DNA of 64,000 bases, taken from NCBI GenBank assembly GCA_949710005.1, contig OX453286.1:251001-315000 (forward strand), read 5' to 3'. Positions 34,939 through 47,828 of the stretch are shown here, piece after piece. Both the position numbers and the translations under genes were made by a program. The DNA comes from Ricordea florida (taxonomy: Eukaryota; Cnidaria; Anthozoa; Corallimorpharia; Ricordeidae). Numbering within the stretch: the stretch's first letter is position 1; the number at the start of each line of letters is the position of its first letter. The notes under the pieces are model-generated. The model had not been told where the DNA came from, searched no databases, and saw only the letters and a program-made list of their open reading frames with translations.

Positions 34939-37900
34939 ATGGAGGGTTACATCAAACTCGTCGAAAGTTGCAATTCTCAAAATGAGATCAAGGTAGTGGC
35001 GGAACTAAAGAATTTCGTTTATGAAAACGAAAAGACTTTCTCTTTTCGCCATCTCGAACCTTCGAACAGGAGAAAATTTATTGATGCCCTGCTCACGAAA
35101 TTGTCGGCGGGTAACTGTGGTTCGGAATTAAAGACCCAAGCTCTGTCAGCCCTACGGATACTAAGCCGTGACAAAGATGTTTTGGGAGTACTTACTTCAG
35201 AAAGGTCTATATTTACTGTACTGTTCCTTGCAGAACTCAGCACTGAAGGTTTTTCAACAGGCAAGGACGATAGCACAAGTTCTAAGGAAGATGAACACAA
35301 CAAAAACAACTCTTTAGATAACATTTCGGGGAAGGCAAGTGTTGTGATAGAAGCTTTGAAATGCTTGTGTAATGTGGTATTTCATAGCAAAACAGCTCGG
35401 CAACACTGCTTCAAACACAAAGCTATTGAGGCAATTATAGCGAGAGTGAAGAGGTGGTTTGATAACACGGGATTGGTGACAGACGTCAAGTATTTTGATT
35501 TGAGGTTTCTGTTCTTGTTAACCGCCCTGGAGAACTTCGCTAGGGACGAAGTAGTTGCGCACAACGGCTTTTGCGTTTTGACCCATGCATTAGACAGTTG
35601 TATACCCGGGAAAGAAGAAAGAAAAATATGTCATGAAGCTAAAGTCACTGATGGCTGTGGGCAGTTGACAGGATCAAAGCTTCAAGCACTGAGTTTGCTA
35701 GAAAGGTACAGTGCGGTTTATCCTTCTATTTGCCTCGCGCGTCTGAAAAGTAGCTTGCTGTGAATATTGCCTGTGAATGAATGTTTTTAATCTCATTTGC
35801 ACTTCTTTTATTATACTGATCATACGGAGTTCTGCTTGTGTCTTTATATTAAACCGTGAAGTTAGTTGAAAGTAGGAAATAATAATTTTTTAAAAAAGAA
35901 CCAAAATTCAAGAATGTAGATTGCACGAGGGCGCTGCGAAGACTATTTACCTATACACCTCGTTTAATCATATTAACGTTCTTGAATATAGAATAATATA
36001 AAGACGGTCTAGAGGAAAGGCCTTGTTTTCTTACTGAACGCGTTAGAAAAACCTAAATCGCTTTTACTGAAACAAATTAAAAATGTAACATCAAACTAGA
36101 TATTTAATGCTTTTCCTAGAACGTGAGATCGAGGGATCAGGATGGCTTAGTAAGATTCTCTCAATGTGTGAGGGGTTAGTGAATTTATGTAAATCATTTT
36201 GATACCTGAATTATTGTAACATTCTACCATAATTTGTTACAATAGTGAGTGAACAGTGAACATGATTTCATATGTACACTAGTAATTCCATATTTAAATA
36301 TGATATTACTTTGTAGGTGACAGGTGTACTCAGATTAACTCCAAAACAGCTGAGACAGGGAAAAACATTTGACTGAAGCTTTGATTTTTGCTTGGCCTTA
36401 ATATTTTTCTTACCAAAAATGGTTTGTTTTGTAGGAGTTTTATTGAAGAAAATCCACAATCGTACTCTATGACAGAGGATGAAATTCGTCTTTCCGCAGA
36501 GATCCTGAAGACCATGTTCAACATCAGCCTAAGGCTTTCAGATACAGATGACTCAGACACCATAGAGCACTGCGAAAGGATTGTATTTATTATTCGTTCA
36601 ATGTTTGTGCACATCAAAGGACTGGCTGATTGCCCTCAAAACCTTCCAACTCATGCGATGAACATGGCTAGTAACATGCCCAAAAGTTGTCTCAAACATC
36701 TTTATTGGTCAATCCCTCCAAATGTTTCAAGGAAGCTTGCAAAGGAGTATGAGAGTAGGCCTTCATCAAGGAGATTTAAAATACACTTTGAGGTACACTG
36801 TACATGTTATACATATATTCCACATGATCATGTCAATAAGATCATGCACTTGACATTGCGTATGCCTAAAACAATTGATTCTTTAAGGCAGTTTAGATTT
36901 TACTTGAAGCTCTTCTGTGCAAATCAGTGAAAACCATGTGTTGTAAAACAGTATTCCAACACATTCGAGCTCAACCTCGTTCCCAGGGTCTCTCTTCTCT
37001 CGCTCTTGGGGGCGGGGAGAGAGAGACCCTGGCAACGAGGTTGATTTGAGCTCAGTGTAAACATGGTGTTACTCTATATGCATTACTGACCAAGGGTGAG
37101 ATTAAGATGACTGCATATTAGTCATGTTCTCCTTTGCATTTCCAATCAGAAGTTGAGGTGAAGGATTCGCATCATCTTGCCCCCTTACAGAACTAGCCAT
37201 AATTATAATATCACAGAATATTACAGTATCATATGATAATTAATGAAGCTAGTTTGGAAATACAAAATCTTAGATGCTTAAAATTGTACAACACTAAAAC
37301 AGGAGCTCATATGATAGTGTGACAATCATGTCTGTTGGTCTTTCAGAACTACAACATGTTGTCAGTTCAGCACATGTTGATCGTTCTTGATGACTGTCTG
37401 AGAAGCACAGGACCTCCCCCCAAGGATCATTTGGTTTCAGCTTTAAGTACTTTTTGTCAGTTGGCACGTGGTAACAGATTGATAAGGAAGTACCTGAGGC
37501 AGGAAGTGCTACCACCGCTTGGTAGAGTGGGAACCACACGACCTGAGGAGGGGAACTTAATTAGAAACAGGCTTGTCAGGTTGATGACATCTCCTCTGGA
37601 GGACATCAAGGTAGAACTGTGCTATTAAGCCATTTGACTGTACATCTTATCATCCCTGGTATTTGTGAGTGTTAGCTAGCTCCCTCTGATTACTTTACAA
37701 ATCAAACTGTTTTTACTACTAGTATAAGGCTTTCCAAGAATCCATACTCATTAACATGTTACAGTAGTCTTGTTTTTTCATCAGTTTTTCTTGTGTACTG
37801 CATGCCCTTAGGAAGTGTCAATGTCTGTAGTTGGTGGCTGTTTAACAAAATTAAATATTTTACTTTGTAGGAGTTGGTGTCAGATTTTCTGTTTGTTCTC

Positions 37901-38699
37901 TGTAAAGAGAATGTGAATCGGTTGGTAAAGTACACTGGGTATGGAAATGCTGCAGGTCTGCTGGCGTCTCGTGGACTCATGGGGGGAGGGCAGGGCCATG
38001 AGTGTGAGTATTCATCTGATGAAGATGATTCAGAAACTGAGGAATATGCCATGGATAAATCACAGATTGATCCTATGATTGGTGAGTTAGCAAGCCACTG
38101 CAGCTATCCTGTTATCATTAATTTTAAGCTTCTGTTGGAGTGGTTATAGCATGTAAGTTGCAATAAATCAAACCATTCTTTTCCTAATATTTATCTACTC
38201 AGTAGCTCAAGTACACACTGATTATTGACTTTGTTGACTTTATTTGCTACTAGTCTAAAGGTACTCTCTACTATAGCATAGATGTAGGTTGGCTTTCTTG
38301 TCTGTTTGCTTGGTGTATTTGATGCAATAAATATTTTGTTATTTAACCCTAGGTGCCATCCCTGTTGATGATGGCAAACCCAATCCTCTTGATGAAATGA
38401 CAGAGGAAGAGAAGGAAGAGGAAGCTGAGAAACTGGCAAAACTAATTCGTGATCTCAACAGGAAGGGTATAATAAAAACTGCACAGGTGGGACCTGATGG
38501 TAGACCTCAAAAAATACCAGAGCTGTCAAACCTACAGGACAAAAACGAACCAGAGTCAAGTGAGAGCATTCAAAAAGATGAAGATGAAAAACCACAAGAA
38601 AGCATTTGTTCAATGCAATCAACACAAACAGAATCAGAAGATGTAGAGCCACAGATTAAAAGACCAGAAACAGAAGGAGAACGAACTGTAGAGAACTAG
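34939..38699 (+). CDS. RIC8: RIC8 (synembryn), G-alpha chaperone and exchange factor (complete, 5 exons, 648 aa)
   Basis: Cytosolic armadillo-like helical protein that folds G-alpha subunits and promotes their nucleotide exchange. Exons 34939-35705, 36435-36792, 37347-37610, 37871-38081 and 38353-38699 join in phase. Family landmarks: [43 protein letters not shown] (exon 1), [12 protein letters not shown] (exon 2), [17 protein letters not shown] (exon 3), FLFVLCKEN and [19 protein letters not shown] (exon 4), [20 protein letters not shown] (exon 5). An acidic serine-rich stretch ([14 protein letters not shown]) matches the segment phosphorylated by CK2 in vertebrate RIC8A. It is about 110 residues longer than human RIC8A, mainly from a hydrophilic insert in exon 1 and an acidic tail. 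An in-frame ATG 26 codons upstream is possible. RIC8A and RIC8B split in vertebrates, so the plain name is used. Confidence 0.95.
36970..37044. repeat. Palindromic CTCAACCTCGTTCCCAGGG element in RIC8 intron 2
   Basis: Left arm CTCAACCTCGTTCCCAGGGT then CTCTC; right arm mirrored, ending CTGGCAACGAGGTTGA, with slight divergence and a G-rich centre. Same family as the perfect copy at 50266-50336. Confidence 0.85.
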
Positions 38700-40393
38700 G
38701 ATGATTTATGTAAAATAGCAAGTCATTGTGTTGATTGAATTGTGGATATGATTCCAGCACTGATACAGAAAAAGGCAGATCTCTAAGCAAAAGATCATGC
38801 ACCTGTTTGCCAACTAGTTCTGAACGTATTTAGCATAAAGCATCTTAAAGTCTTAGGTAATCCCCATTACATTAGACCATGTTTCATTGCAGTGAGATCT
38901 TATTACAAATAATGGAAGAGGGGTCTTTGTTAGCCTGACACACCACTTGAACATATCAAGCCTCTACTGCTCTAAGGCAGTTTCAACTTTCAGTGGAAGA
39001 GAAGTTGTGGTGGAGTATACGGTTATCAAACTGAAAGATGAATGCCTGTAAATGATGAGCTTGTACTAGATAAACAAACAGTGTATCAAATGCTAATGCT
39101 GACAAGAGAATGCTGCCAATGTGCATAGGTTGGTGCAGGTGTAAATAAAATGAAACTAGAGGTTGTGCTATTGCTACCAGGATAAAGTGTTGGTGCAAAG
39201 GCAGACATGATGGAAAATACAAAATGTCACTGAGACACTTGTGGAATTACTGTGTGGCCTTAAACCCTCTCTAACTGTCTTAAGATCTGGCCAGGAGTAT
39301 TCTCATTTTCATAACCTGGCACTAGTGAATTCCACAGATATGCTATGGAAAAAATTCATTTTGATCCATCTTGAACGTTCGAAAAGTATATTAAAAGGCT
39401 TTTGGTGAGTAATTAAGGCGTGTGAGATCAGTATTTGTAGACAAAAGCTTGTCTTCTCTATTTTATCATTTGCTGGTGACTCAATCAAGAGTGCCCTATC
39501 TCACTCCCCCTCCACCACCTTAACCATCACCACAAAAAAGATTTGATATTAAATAGTGCAAAATATAACTGAGCCAATAAAAATCTTAATGAACTGATAT
39601 TTTGTTGCATTAATGTCAGAAGGATCCACCAGAAGACAATGAAACTACCATGATACACAAAACATCAGATAAATCAATCTTGCAGAAATGTTTGATATTT
39701 AGTGAAAAACTTTCTGTAACTGTTGTTAGTTTTATACATGCAAACATTTCAACGCGCTGATTGGCTGAGTACACGTCAATTAATCCCAAACAGTGCAGAA
39801 AGTTGAAATTAAGGGTAGAAATTTGAAATAAAATTTTTGCATGTATATTATGAACATGTATGAACAAGTCATCAAATGATTTCAAGTGCAATTTTATGTA
39901 AATAAGCACTCTGTGAATTTTTCAAAAACAACAAATTGCACTTGCCCCACAGGCTCGTGCAATTTTTTAGTGCTTTGAAAAAATTTTCTAGTGTTCATTT
40001 ATTCCAATTTGCACTCGAAACCATTTGATTACCAATGCAAATGTAACGGTTGAAAGGAACCCAAAGAGACTGGGTAATTGGTCCCAAGCCCTTGTTTCTG
40101 ATGCTGGGGATTGGTTCCGAGGCTCGGTCGATTCATCATCACTCCCTTTATGCACGGTTCTCATTTAGAATTATATTCTTTCCATTAGTCCTTTTTTGAA
40201 CTGACATGGACAGATTAGTTTATTACGAAGGTAGGGAAAGACCAATTTAATTATTATTGAATTACGTAGAGGTAGCATCACGGAAAATTTGTAAGCATGT
40301 GTTAAACTTTATTTAAAAATCCCAGATTAACCATCATCTGTTTTGCTCTATCTTTTTTAATGCGTGTCTTGTTTCTTACTTTCCATGAACTAT
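38700..40393. other. Intergenic region between RIC8 and the VPS4-like gene
   Basis: No exon recognised. AATAAA at 39144-39149 may be the RIC8 poly(A) signal, about 450 bp past the stop. An imperfect inverted repeat spans 39867-40032 (TCAAATGATTTCAAGTGCAA mirrored by TTGCACTCGAAACCATTTGA), with GTGCAATTTTT motifs inside. The right end contains the promoter side of the next gene. Confidence 0.55.
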
Positions 40394-43300
40394 ATGACAG
40401 AAGCCGCCACGTGGTACGTTCTTTCGATGTTTGTCTGCATCTTTATGTTCTCTGTAAGTTCCTTAACGAAGCTCTGTAAAAATATTGTTTGCCTATTTTG
40501 CTAAAGGCTTGAAGAAGTCGTGGTGGAATGCCAAAAAACAGGCAATGTTGATCTGAGCTTACTTATCAGAAACTGCGAGAAGTGCACTAAGTGTGTTCAC
40601 ATGCTTCTTACTACAGAGGAGGATTCTTTAAAACTGGTCAGTATCATTAAGTTTAAAACTGCCAGGAATACTTTAACAAACTGTACACTTCCATATCTAG
40701 TACATACGAGTAGCAGGCGATATGACTTGGTGGCGTTTCAAACTATTGTAAAGTTTTTGAACTGTTAGTCACTTTTCTGAGGTTTATATGTGAACTCAGT
40801 ATTAGACCATTTTCTTCTTTCAAAGCAGTCAGTACCATTTTTCCAAGAAGATATTCAAGCTTCCACCATGCACAGCTGATAATGTAACATATTAGGCCAA
40901 GACTGGTCACATGACTGATAATTGATGAACTTGTTCATTTGATTGTTTCCTTTTCAGGATGCACTCTCTCAACTGTCTGTTTCACTGAATGGTTATCTTG
41001 AGATTCTTCTCAAGAAGAAGCATCAGCTAGATGGTGGAAAAACTGATGAAATCCGTAAGAAGATAATAATATTGCACAATTGTACATTGTTTTTTGGTGT
41101 AATGCAATAGGGCTCTGTTTTGACACTTGACATTTATAATTTTTTTACTGATTCGATGTCACCAATGTTCTCATCACTTTTTTCTTATAGAGAAAGATTT
41201 TGTAACCAGTATGGATAACCAGTGCAAAAGGCATGTATCTATAGATTAATACAAAGAACCTACAAATAAACTTAATGTATTTGTTTTATGAGTTCACTTC
41301 GATCTGACTGGATTAACTACCACAGAGCACAAGCTTGATATGAAATTTTGTTTGATTATGCGAATTAATGGAATTAATTACATATTGATACTGTAAATGG
41401 TTTGAGCCCAGGAGTCTCAGTAGTTGTTGTTGAGTATGATCGAGCTGGTGTAAGAAGTTTTGAAAAGAACTGTTGTTGAAGACGTTGTTTGACTCTTCAA
41501 CAACCTGAGCGGAAGTCATCATCAGGGTCAAGTGACACTAATGATGACCTCCGCTCAGGTTGCCGAAACGTCAGATAACGTTATCAACAGCAGATTTTTT
41601 TCTTTATTCAAAACAACTTACACCCGGACGATCAAACTCAGCAATCCACACATTACTTATTATTATCCTTCAGACGAAAGATTGCTATTGAAGATACAAT
41701 TGTTCAAAAAGGAAATGTAAAGTTTGCAGATGTGGTGGGACTAATGGATGCCAAACAGGCATTGAAGGAAGCCATTATTATGCCAATACAGTTTCCACAT
41801 CTTTTTACAGGTGATATTTAACAGTGTTTATAAGAAATCAGCTAACAAATGAACAGGTTATTTTCTGATGAACGAAAACAAAAATGATGCATCAACTAAC
41901 CATTTTTTTTTTATAGAAAGATCTAAATAAAGTCAAATGCCCGTTTTATTTTTTAACTAGGAGGTCGTCAGCCTTGGAAGAGGATTCTAATCTATGGCCC
42001 ACCAGGAACAGGTATTCTGTATGTGTATCAGTATGTCTGTATGTGTGTCTGTATGTATGTCCCTATATTTATAAGAATTGGTGATTGTGCTGCAAAGGAA
42101 TAGTTCTGATGGGTTTCTCCGAGTTTTTCTCACCTCCAAATTCTAATTCAAATTCACTTTTAACATTCTTAGACGATTGGTATTGGCTATGATTACACTA
42201 GCTGATGAGATATGTTTCTTTGAGTTCTGCTTTGGTTCATTGATTTTATTGCACATGTTGTGATTAGCTAAAGCAATTACTTTGGTATAATTAAGACTGT
42301 CAATTGATAGCTGCTCTATATGCAAATAGGGAAAACAAGATTGGCTCAAGCTGTGGCATCAGAGATTAACTCCACATTTTACAGTGTTTCCAGTTCAGAC
42401 TTGGTTTCGAGCTGGGTGGGAGAAAGTGAAAAGTAAGTCATGAACCTGGTTAAGTGAATTTGCGAGATAAGTTTTTTAATCATTATTCATTCAAAATGTT
42501 TCTCCGATTATATACCAGGGCATTTCAATGATTTCATCACAACCTATACGCTAAAATAGAACCTCTATTGCTATTGGCTATATCGTTCTATGACGTGTCA
42601 TGGCCATAGTTATCACGGAGGTCTTACCCACCTCGCTGCATTCACCAAGTGTCCAAACATCCATGCTATTATCCCACAATTGACGTCAGTTGACGCTAAT
42701 TGCAGTATAATAGGATTAATTTTTGGACACTTGACGTCACGGAACTTGCAAATCTAAGAAAGCAGGAAAGAGGCAGGCAAAAAGGTTTTCAACTTTAAAT
42801 GAGGAAGATATCAGTAAGTTGCTAGGAGAAAAGGACAGCCGTGGGTTTTAACATGAAGAAGTATTTTGAATTAATAATAAAACAGTTATTGGATTCGGCT
42901 TCTGTATGCGATATGAAGAATTATGCAGATCTCATAGAATAACACCCTCCTCGATCTGCATAGTTCTGCATAGTGACATTCAGCCCGATCAACCAATAAT
43001 TGTTAACTGTCAAATACAAGTAAGAAACAACAGAAATGTCAAAATACTTTTAGTTTGGATTTATAGGGGAATTGTAAATACAATTTCTGCTCCATTTAAG
43101 CGATTAGTTTGAGTGTTTTGATCTGACGTAACTTCACTGTCCAGCGCCACGGAGCGAGTTTGACTAAGCGCTCTAGATCTTTTTGAGTTACCCACTGACC
43201 GGTGCCTGAGCTGCTGGAGTTGCAACAACTTAAATGCTGACGCCACACGAAAATGTTTCTGCCTGTTTTCCTTCTCGCTGACTGGGTTTTATTATTCATC

Positions 43301-45907
43301 AGGCTGATTAAAGAACTTTTCTACAGTGCAAGAAATCAGCAAGGTCGCTCAGTAAGTAATACTTTTAAAAGTTTTTTTATCAGGCCTTATGTACAAAACA
43401 ATCCTTCCTTACGATTACGGCAACGATAAAGACGGAAAAAAGGGACGTTTCCCTTGTCGCAATTGTAACAATGCTTGAGTCCAATACCTGCACGGAACGT
43501 GCTTTGAGTTCAGTGAAACGTATCAAACAACTATCTTTTGATTCTGGTTTCCTGTTGTATTTCATAGGTTATATTCATTGATGAAATCGACAGCATCTGT
43601 AGAAAGAGAAGTTGGCGCGAGGAAGAGTACACCAGGAGAATAAAGACAGAACTGCTAAAGCAGGTTCAGTAGGTTAAAGTCAGAAGAAAAACTCCTTTAT
43701 TATTTTTAAAACATTTCAAGACCACGCTGCATGATTAGCTAAAGTTCTACTTTCACTGTAGATGGAAGGCGCCAACAACAATTCCTCAGCGGAGCACTTC
43801 ATTCTGTTATGTGCAACCAACTGTCCTTGGGAACTGGACAGCGCTTTCCTGAGGAGATTTCAAAAACGAATTTACATTCCTCTTCCAGATCGGTGAGGGA
43901 AAGTTATTCTTTAATTTAAAAACAATTAAAAGGGTTTCATTACGTTTCAAAATGGCGGGTTGCAGCGACCAACTTTAAGAGAGAACAACACAGTTTTCAG
44001 TACTTATTGGGCGTGAAAATGTTATCAAAACCGTTTGGCCTGTGTAGTGGACTAGAAATCCGATTTCTTTGGCGCAAGATTTGGCACCACATCCATCAAC
44101 AAACGTGTGGGAGAAAGCCACTTAAACATTTAACTAAACATTGAAGGTGGTCGCTGTTGCTCTCGTCAGATCAAAATGTATATAGTAATTTATTTTAAGT
44201 TAAAATGAGCCTTTTTATTTTGTTGTATGTTTTAAATTTTATAAAAGAGTGACATTTAAAATATTATCAATAATACAACTTATATTTCACCAGTGAAGCA
44301 CGGATGGCGTTGATTAACATGCACTTATCGACCACTCCTGCACTGCTAACTTCGGAGGACTGGTGTTTACTAAGCGACAAAACAGAAGGTTATTCTGGTA
44401 GCGACCTGGCCAACTGCACCTCAGATGCCATGTTTGAACCAATCCGGGAACTGGAGAAAGCACGATTTTGGAAATTAAACAAAGGTATAAGTTTTGAATT
44501 AGACTGATGAATTGTACATCAGGCTGTTGAAGCATATCAATATTGGCCAGCGCTTTTGATGTGTGGAGTCCCTTTGGCTTACATGTCACTGCCATGTTTA
44601 ACACCGTTACCCACTCTAAATTTGACTCGTCGCAAACTTTTACCTGAACGCGCAAACATTCATTTAGCTTAAGTAGTAGGGAAATCCCGATCTCAGCGCA
44701 TGATTAAATCCCGGTAAAATCATTTTTAAATTATCTTAAGACCGACATCCACCCAATCCAGGCTCAGGCTCAAAATCTAATAAACAGACAAATCCGATAA
44801 AATCAGATAAAATTCGACAAAATCCGACAAATTCGCTGCTAAATGAGACAAAATCAGACCGGACAAAAATCCAACAAAATCAAGCGTAATCATACCGAGC
44901 AAAACCAATCCGACAAAAATCAAAGAAATTAGACAAAAATAAAAAAAATCCAACCGAACCAGATAATCCAACTAGCAAAATTCTTAGCAAAACTCTTAGC
45001 AAAGAAGCAACTCCGGTCTGATTTTGTCTCATTTTGTCGCGATTTTGTCAGATTTTGTCTCATTTTGTCGGATTTTATTTGATTTTGTCGGATTTGTCTG
45101 TCTATTAGATTTTGAGCCTGGATTGGGTGGATGTCGGTCTTGGGATAATTTAAAAATGATTTTACCGGGATTTAATCATGCGCTGAGATCGGCATTTCCC
45201 TACTACTGTGTAACACATTAAAAGTCTTATGTACCAGCTACTGTAGTGGTTTTTCTAGTGTCATTATACACGTTGTATCATGATTATTTTCAGATTTCTT
45301 TTACACTCCCTGTGCTGAATCCGACCGGCCTTCTACTCAGTCATGTTTAAACGATCTTCCTCCAGACAAGGTATCTGCAATGAACAAATGGTAAACGTGC
45401 AGCGGGAGGTTGCTAAGCACGAAAGCAGCGTAAGAGATGTCATTTCTAGCGTCTTGAGTGCTAAGCAGACTCCCAAGTGCGTCCATAACTCGATGGCTGC
45501 ACAGCTGCTGCGTTTACCATTTCTTTTATAACATAAGAATTCGCAACTTCACAATCTGATATCAGCATGCAACCCATGTCAAAAGGTTCGCGCGTATTAG
45601 CCAATCATATCGCGCGCTTTCCGAAAGCTATGTTATAATTCACTTTCAATAATAATGACCGATGTGTAATATAAGTTATACATCTGTGAAGGACATAAAG
45701 AAGTACTGCTGGAATAATTATCCGGTATCATTATCATTACTATATAATTATTCTGTAATATTTTACTGTGGATTTCGTTATGTCTTACAGGTTCAGCCTC
45801 GACCGGTCGCTATTAAGGATTTCCTAAAAGTGGTGTCACGGAATATCCGCACAGTAACAAGAGAGGATACAGAGAAATTTGAGCAGTTCTCGTTCAACGC
45901 AAGATGA
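40394..45907 (+). CDS. VPS4-like AAA ATPase (complete, 13 exons, 412 aa)
   Basis: Member of the VPS4/meiotic clade of AAA ATPases, whose best-known member disassembles ESCRT-III filaments. Exons: 40394-40413, 40507-40636, 40958-41054, 41191-41230, 41674-41810, 41961-42011, 42330-42432, 43303-43351, 43568-43663, 43762-43892, 44294-44484, 45294-45370, 45791-45907; phases join to 412 residues. Motifs: [18 protein letters not shown], Walker A GPPGTGKT (split across exons 6-7), [15 protein letters not shown], Walker [28 protein letters not shown] with the arginine finger, and TEGYSGSDL. The N-terminal 75 residues are helical and MIT-like but much diverged from VPS4, and the C-terminal helix ([20 protein letters not shown]) is VPS4-like with a shortened beta region. 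Intron 4 uses a GC donor (AAAAG|GCATGT). It may be a divergent paralogue, so no symbol is given. Confidence 0.88.
41313..41600. repeat. Inverted pair of the MTSAQVV repeat family in the VPS4-like gene
   Basis: CAACCTGAGCGGAAGTCATC near 41500 is mirrored by GATGACCTCCGCTCAGGTTG near 41545, so two copies face away from a short centre (41521-41540). The outer parts differ. Each arm codes [10 protein letters not shown](V/A)E outward. It fills intron 4, the GC-AG intron. Confidence 0.6.
42647..42732. repeat. Short TIR element
   Basis: AAGTGTCCAAA / TTTTGGACACTT ends enclose mirrored TGCTATTATCC.. and ..GTATAATAGGA segments around TTGACGTCAGTTGACG. In intron 7 of the VPS4-like gene. Confidence 0.6.
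44673..45206. repeat. 534-bp MITE with long TIRs and an internal (GACAAAATCC)n-like core
   Basis: The terminal inverted repeats are over 100 bp: GTAGTAGGGAAATCCCGATC and CGCATGATTAAATCCCGG on the left, mirrored on the right and ending in GGCATTTCCCTACTAC. The inner part is a degenerate repeat of (T)CCGACAAAATC on the left and GATTTTGTCGGATTT on the right, so even the core folds back. Located in intron 11 of the VPS4-like gene. Confidence 0.85.
45385..45640. repeat. Second copy of the MITE family seen at 6931-7222
   Basis: Shares GGTAAACGTGCAGCG, GGAGGTTGCTAAGCACG, AAGTGCGTCCATAACTCGAT and the flank TAGCCAATCATATCGCGCGC with the copy in USB1. In the last intron of the VPS4-like gene. Confidence 0.7.
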
Positions 45908-47828
45908 CGATAGAACTGATTAAAACGTATTTGCGTTAACTTGCGTCTTACTGGGGATATCTTTGCGAGAAACGTAAGGATTGCAATGAAAATGTAAAAA
46001 GCGTGGGACAATAGTTCTCTAAAACATAAGAGAGTGAGAATTCAGAAAGAAAGACGCATGTCCCTAACGGACTTATTACAAAAGACTGAATGCCTCGTGT
46101 GCGCCCAGAAACTCAGCGACTTTGAACAAAAGCAGTGACATATAATTTCGCATTTAACTCAGGACATCCTTTGTGCTCTTCGGGGTTCAAAACTTGAAAT
46201 CATGAATTTGACAAAACGTGAGTCAGCCATTAAAGTTCGCGCCTCTACCAAAATCACCCCGCGCGTGGTGATTGTTGCAGCACGTGACGTAAGTAACCTT
46301 GACCAATCAGAACACCCATCTGAATCTTTAAACTTTAATCACCAGAGCAAATACGCGAATGTACTGGTGCTGCTAGAATATATAACGAGACACAATGCGG
46401 CATTTAAATGACAGATAGATACCTCATGTATCCCCTATTATATGAGATCAAATTAATTGTAACTTACCATCTTCCTTCTCTACAACATGGTCCTGTTTAC
46501 AAACAACAACGAAATCAATTCTTGTCGTGCAAACTAGTTCCAATTTCTTACTATCGTGGGTTTAGAGAAATAATAAAACAATTATTCCACTCAATCTCAT
46601 CATACATGAGCTAATAGCTAACTGTGCGCTACGTTAAATACCCGTGTACCCATGTATACCCTTGGATACCCCTGTGTAAATCAGTATACTTTCGTATACC
46701 CATGGATACCCCTGTGTACCCCAGTGTACCCATGTATATCTATAACTGATACATGAAGTACCTATTAAATGACTGATTTTACTGGTAGCGCTGACCACTT
46801 AGTGTTGACGAACGACAAGAAGCAAGTTTGGGTTCGTTTGGTTTTGGAACGGTCACTGGAAGGAGTTAAGGGTTTCCTTTAAGGGTACGATTTTGCAACG
46901 TGTAAAATCAGGTTGATTTAGTTTTTTCTTCTCGAAAAGTCTTATTTTTACAATAATGATCTTTAGTTTTAAGTTCAAATGGCTCCACTCGATCAATGTT
47001 GAATGTGAATCGTCTGAAGGACATCCACAAGTTTTAATACATATTTACTGTTTGTGGCACGTGTATTTGGTCGTGATTATCCTAAAGAAACTCATTTTAA
47101 GCGGTGTAAAACAACTGTTAGTCCTTGGTTTGTTTCATGTCTAGATTTACAACTGTAACGTAACATGAGTACATGCATGTCATCTAACTATTAACTTGCA
47201 GAATTAGGGGCTGTTTATATGGAGAAAAGTTGTCCCGGGTAGGAGGGTCACCCTCCCAGCCAAGTCAACTTTACCGAGCGTTCATATGAGAAAAGTTGAC
47301 CCCTTTGCCCGGGTTAAGAGCTGGCCTTTGATCATCAGAAGACTGGGGAGAGTCCAAAATAGTTTGTGCTCGCATGATTCGCAGCCATCGTTTGCCGAAC
47401 CTTCTCATATAATTTCACTTTGTCAGTGTTGTAGTCAGCAATCAATAATCAAGTCCACCAGAGCAGGGCTTCAAGACCACTTCTTTGCCGAGACAGATGA
47501 GCTGGACGGTGTTGACTCGTCAACTATCACGCGATAGAAATCTCGAGCTCATATTCTAATTGTTTAATAGAAGAACAGGGAAAGTAAGAATTAGACCATA
47601 ATAACTGCACTAATGCACAATAATCATCGTCATTAACCAGGCTGTATTTTAGAGCATGATGCACTTAAATTCTCATTTGTACAATTTAGGTTTGGGAATT
47701 ACTCTTGTTATATTAAAAGCATTTGTTCTGTGTGTACTGTAACTGTTATTTTAAGAAACTTACTGTCAGTTAAATCAGTATCCCTATTTATGTGGTATGT
47801 TGTTTTTACTGTCTGTTTAGTAAGTACA
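45908..47828. other. Intergenic region before CNOT10
   Basis: No gene recognised. It contains a degenerate tandem tract (46640-46740) built of GTATACCCATGGATACCCCT-like units, and a likely MITE fragment around 47206-47345 (GAGAAAAGTTG(T/A)CCC repeated with CCCGGGT on either side). The region just upstream of 47829 holds the CNOT10 promoter or a 5' UTR intron: TTTAG lies just before the start codon. Confidence 0.5.

Noticed and set aside
47286-47537. 83-codon frame before CNOT10
   Set aside because: It begins in a MITE-like segment, resembles nothing, and has no exon partners.
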